A DNA stretch of 64,000 nt from positions 30,335,847 to 30,399,846 of the forward strand of contig OX463859.1 of the NCBI GenBank assembly GCA_949825065.1, read 5' to 3'. The DNA comes from Odontocerum albicorne (lineage: Eukaryota > Arthropoda > Insecta > Trichoptera > Odontoceridae). Positions 61,670 to 64,000 of the stretch are shown piece by piece (position 1 is the stretch's first letter; every line of letters begins with the position of its first letter). The notes beneath the pieces are model-generated. The model was not told the origin of the DNA. It worked only from the letters and a program-made list of their open reading frames with translations, and ran no database searches. The position numbers and the translations under genes were made by a program.

Positions 61670-64000
61670 CAAAAAATATTTAACTCACAAAACACTTGAT
61701 TTTTGGTATTTGAGGGTTATTAACATCGCTTATCAATAATAAGTTAGAAATAATATGAAATCAAACAAAAAAAATTGACTTAACTTGAAAGGTTCATAGT
61801 CTCAAAAGACAAAACTGCTCAAAAAATATTTAACTCACAAAACACTTGATTTTTGGTATTTGAGGGTTATTAACATCGCTTTTCAATAATAAGTAAGAAA
61901 TAATATGAAATCAGACAAAAAAAAATTCACTTTACTTGAAAGGTTCTTAGTCGGAAAAGACGAAACTGCTCAAAAAATATTTAACTCACAAAACACTTGA
62001 TTTTTGGTATTTGAGGGTTATTAACATCGCTTATCAATAATAAGTTAGAAAAAATATGAAATCAGACAACAAAAATTGACTCAACTTGAAAGGTTCTTAG
62101 TCTCAAAAGACGAAACTGCTCAAAAAATATTTAACTCACAAAACACTTGATTTTTGGTATTTGAGGGTTATTAACATCGCTTATCAATAATAAGTAAGAA
62201 ATAATATGAAATCGAACAAAAAAAAATTGACTAAACTTGAAAGGTTCTTAGTCTCAAAAGACGAAACTGCTTAAAAAATATTTAACTCACAAAACACTTG
62301 ATTTTTGGTATTTGAGGGTTAAACATCGCTTATCAATAATAAGTTAGAAAAAATATGAAATCAGACAAAAAAAATTGACTCAATTTGAAAGGTTCTTAGT
62401 CTCAAAAGACGAAACTGCTCAAAAAATATTTAACTCACAAAACACTTGATTTTTGGTATTTGAAGGTTATTAATATCGCTTATCAATAATCAATAAGTAA
62501 TAATATGAAATCAGACAAAAAAAAATTGACTCAACTTGAAAGGTTCTTAGTCTCAAAAGACGAAACTGCTCAAAAAATATTTAACTCACAAAACACTTGA
62601 TTTTTGGTATTTGAGGGTCATTAACATCGCTTATCAATAATAAGTAAGAAATAATATGAAATCAGACAAAAAAAATTGACTCAACTTGAAAGGTTCTTAG
62701 TCTCAAAAGACGAAACTGCTCAAAAAATATTTATCTCACAAAACACTTGATTTTTGGTATGACAGGGTTATTTACATCGCTTATCAATAATAAGTAAGAA
62801 ATAATATGATATCAGACAAAAAAAATTGACTCAACTTGAAAGGTTCTTAGTCTCAAAAGACGAAACTGCTCAAAAAATATTTAACTCACAAAACACTTGA
62901 TTTTTGATATAAGAGGGTTATTAATATCGCTTATCAATAATATGTAAGTAATAATATGAAATCATTAAAAAAATTGACTTATCTTTAAAGGTTTGAAGCC
63001 TTAATAGACGAAACTGCTCAAAAAATATTTAACTCACAAAACACTTGATTTTTGGTATTTGAGGGTCATTAACATCGCTTATCAATAATAAGTAAGAAAT
63101 AATATGAAATCAGACAAAAAAAATTCACTTAACTTGAAAGGTTCTTAGTCGGAAAAGACAAAACTGCTCATAAAGTATTTAACTCACAAAACACTTGATT
63201 TTTGGTATTTGAGGGTCATTAACATCGCTTATCAATAATAAGTAAGAAATAATATGAAATCAGACAAAAAAAATTGACTCAACTTGAAAGGTTCTTAGTC
63301 TCAAAAGACGAAACTGCTCAAAAAATATTTATCTCACAAAACACTTGATTATTGGTATTACAGGGTTATTAACATCGCTTATCAATAATAAGTAAGAAAT
63401 AATATGAAATCAGACAAAAAAAATTCACTTTACTTGAAAGGTTCTTAGTCGGAAAAGACGAAACTGCTCAAAAAATATTTAACTCACAAAACACTTGATT
63501 TTTGGTATTTGAGGGTTATTTACATCGCTTATCAATAATAAGTTAGAAAAAATATGAAATCAGACAACAAAAATTGACTAAACTTGAAAGGTTCTTAGTC
63601 TCAAAAGACGAAACAGCTCAAAAAATATTTAACTCACAAAACACTTGATTTTTGGTATTTGAGGGTTATTAACATCGCTTATCAATAATAAATAAGAAAT
63701 AATATGAAATCAAACAAAAAAAATTGACTAAACTTGAAAGGTTCTTAGTCTCAAAAGACGAAACTGCTTAAAAAATATTTAACTCACAAAACACTTGATT
63801 TTTGGTATTTGAGGGTTATTAACATCGCTTATCAATAATAAGTTAGAAAAAATATGAAATCAGACAAAAAAAATTGACTCAACTTGAAAGGTTCTTAGTC
63901 TCAAAAGACGAAACTGCTCAAAAAATATTTAACTCACAAAACACTTGATTTTTGGTATTACAGGGTTATTAACATCGCTTATCAATAATAAGTAAGAAAT
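61670..64000 (+). repeat. 2,400-bp tandem unit, copy 2 (runs off the window)
   Basis: This is the second copy of 59271-61669, cut by the window edge about 70 bases before its expected end. By eye there are only about a handful of differences over 2.3 kb, which makes this one of the youngest duplications here. A third copy may follow outside the window. Confidence 0.88.

Larger units (their letters stand above)
1..64000 (+). repeat. 150-bp AT-rich satellite DNA, head-to-tail tandem array
   Basis: The same 150-base unit recurs across the entire window. For example, the start AAAAATTGAC or AAAAATTCAC falls at 301, 451, 601, 751 and 901, and every later row can be aligned to it. About 427 units fit, all in the same orientation. 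The consensus has about 40 G+C in 150 bases. Most units differ from consensus at a few to about fifteen positions, and a few carry small indels. No unrelated sequence interrupts the array and both ends run off the window, so the true array is longer. Unit length near one nucleosome, high AT content and higher-order structure are what centromeric or pericentromeric satellites show in many eukaryotes; that role is inference. I do not recognise the family. Each consensus frame on both strands contains stops, so the array is non-coding by appearance. Confidence 0.98.

Noticed and set aside
1..64000. CRISPR array
   Set aside because: The whole 150-bp unit repeats with small variation. There are no unique spacers between short fixed repeats, and no cas genes.
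1..64000. Bacterial iteron origin, plasmid repeat or mitochondrial control region
   Set aside because: 64 kb of monomers without any gene, and higher-order units of several kilobases, do not fit these. No replication or mitochondrial gene borders the array.
1..64000. Telomere repeat or ribosomal spacer
   Set aside because: No short G-rich telomere unit and no rRNA segment; the unit is 150 bp and A-rich.
1..64000. Assembly made of collapsed or artificially repeated reads
   Set aside because: Graded private variants, nested lineages and indel-carrying units are ordered consistently, so the array as a whole looks real. The 50729/50730 joint alone remains open to this explanation.

Overview
The whole 64,000-base window is one uninterrupted tandem satellite array. 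Its basic unit is a 150-bp, AT-rich monomer (about 27% G+C by hand count of the consensus), repeated head to tail about 427 times in one orientation. I found no unique sequence, protein-coding gene, RNA gene, transposon, inversion or CRISPR array. The composition, monomer length and scale are typical of a eukaryotic centromeric or pericentromeric satellite. I do not recognise the family and cannot name the organism from the sequence.

The array has a second level of organisation. Monomers carry linked variants, for example GTCTC versus GTCGG in the first dyad, GACGAAAC versus GACAAAAC, TTGAGGG versus TACAGGG or GACAGGG, and TAAGTAAGAA versus TCAATAAGTA. The order of variant monomers repeats as higher-order units. 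Left to right: block alpha (1-2024, again at 33589-35612); block beta (2279-5607, again at 40957-44285), containing a 1,204-bp subrepeat; a zone with a seven-monomer (1,050-bp) repeat (about 5.6-8.9 kb); a 5,670-bp tandem duplication (8920-14589 and 14590-20124), itself containing a roughly 2,080-bp subrepeat; a shuffled zone (20.1-30.1 kb) with a block repeated at 3,365 bp; a segment of about 2.5 kb present three times (30.1, 37.3 and 45.9 kb); a 1,637-bp duplication (33976-35612 and 35613-36712); an approximately 8,548-bp duplication (37312-45859 and 45860-52256) interrupted by a 927-bp replaced tract; a zone of 8-11 monomer units tagged by a divergent monomer (53-59 kb); and a 2,400-bp duplication (59271-61669 and 61670 to the window end).

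Shared private variants and shared deletions show that the array grew by repeated multi-monomer duplication and local conversion rather than by single-monomer slippage. The best leads are the exactly length-neutral 927-bp replacement with an out-of-register joint at 50729/50730, the long-range duplicates at 33.6 and 38.7 kb separation, and the sequence islands in the monomer (two short dyads and an ATCGC core) that stay nearly constant while neighbouring positions vary. All offsets were read by eye from shared variants. Block edges are good to a few tens of bases unless a diagnostic base is named.
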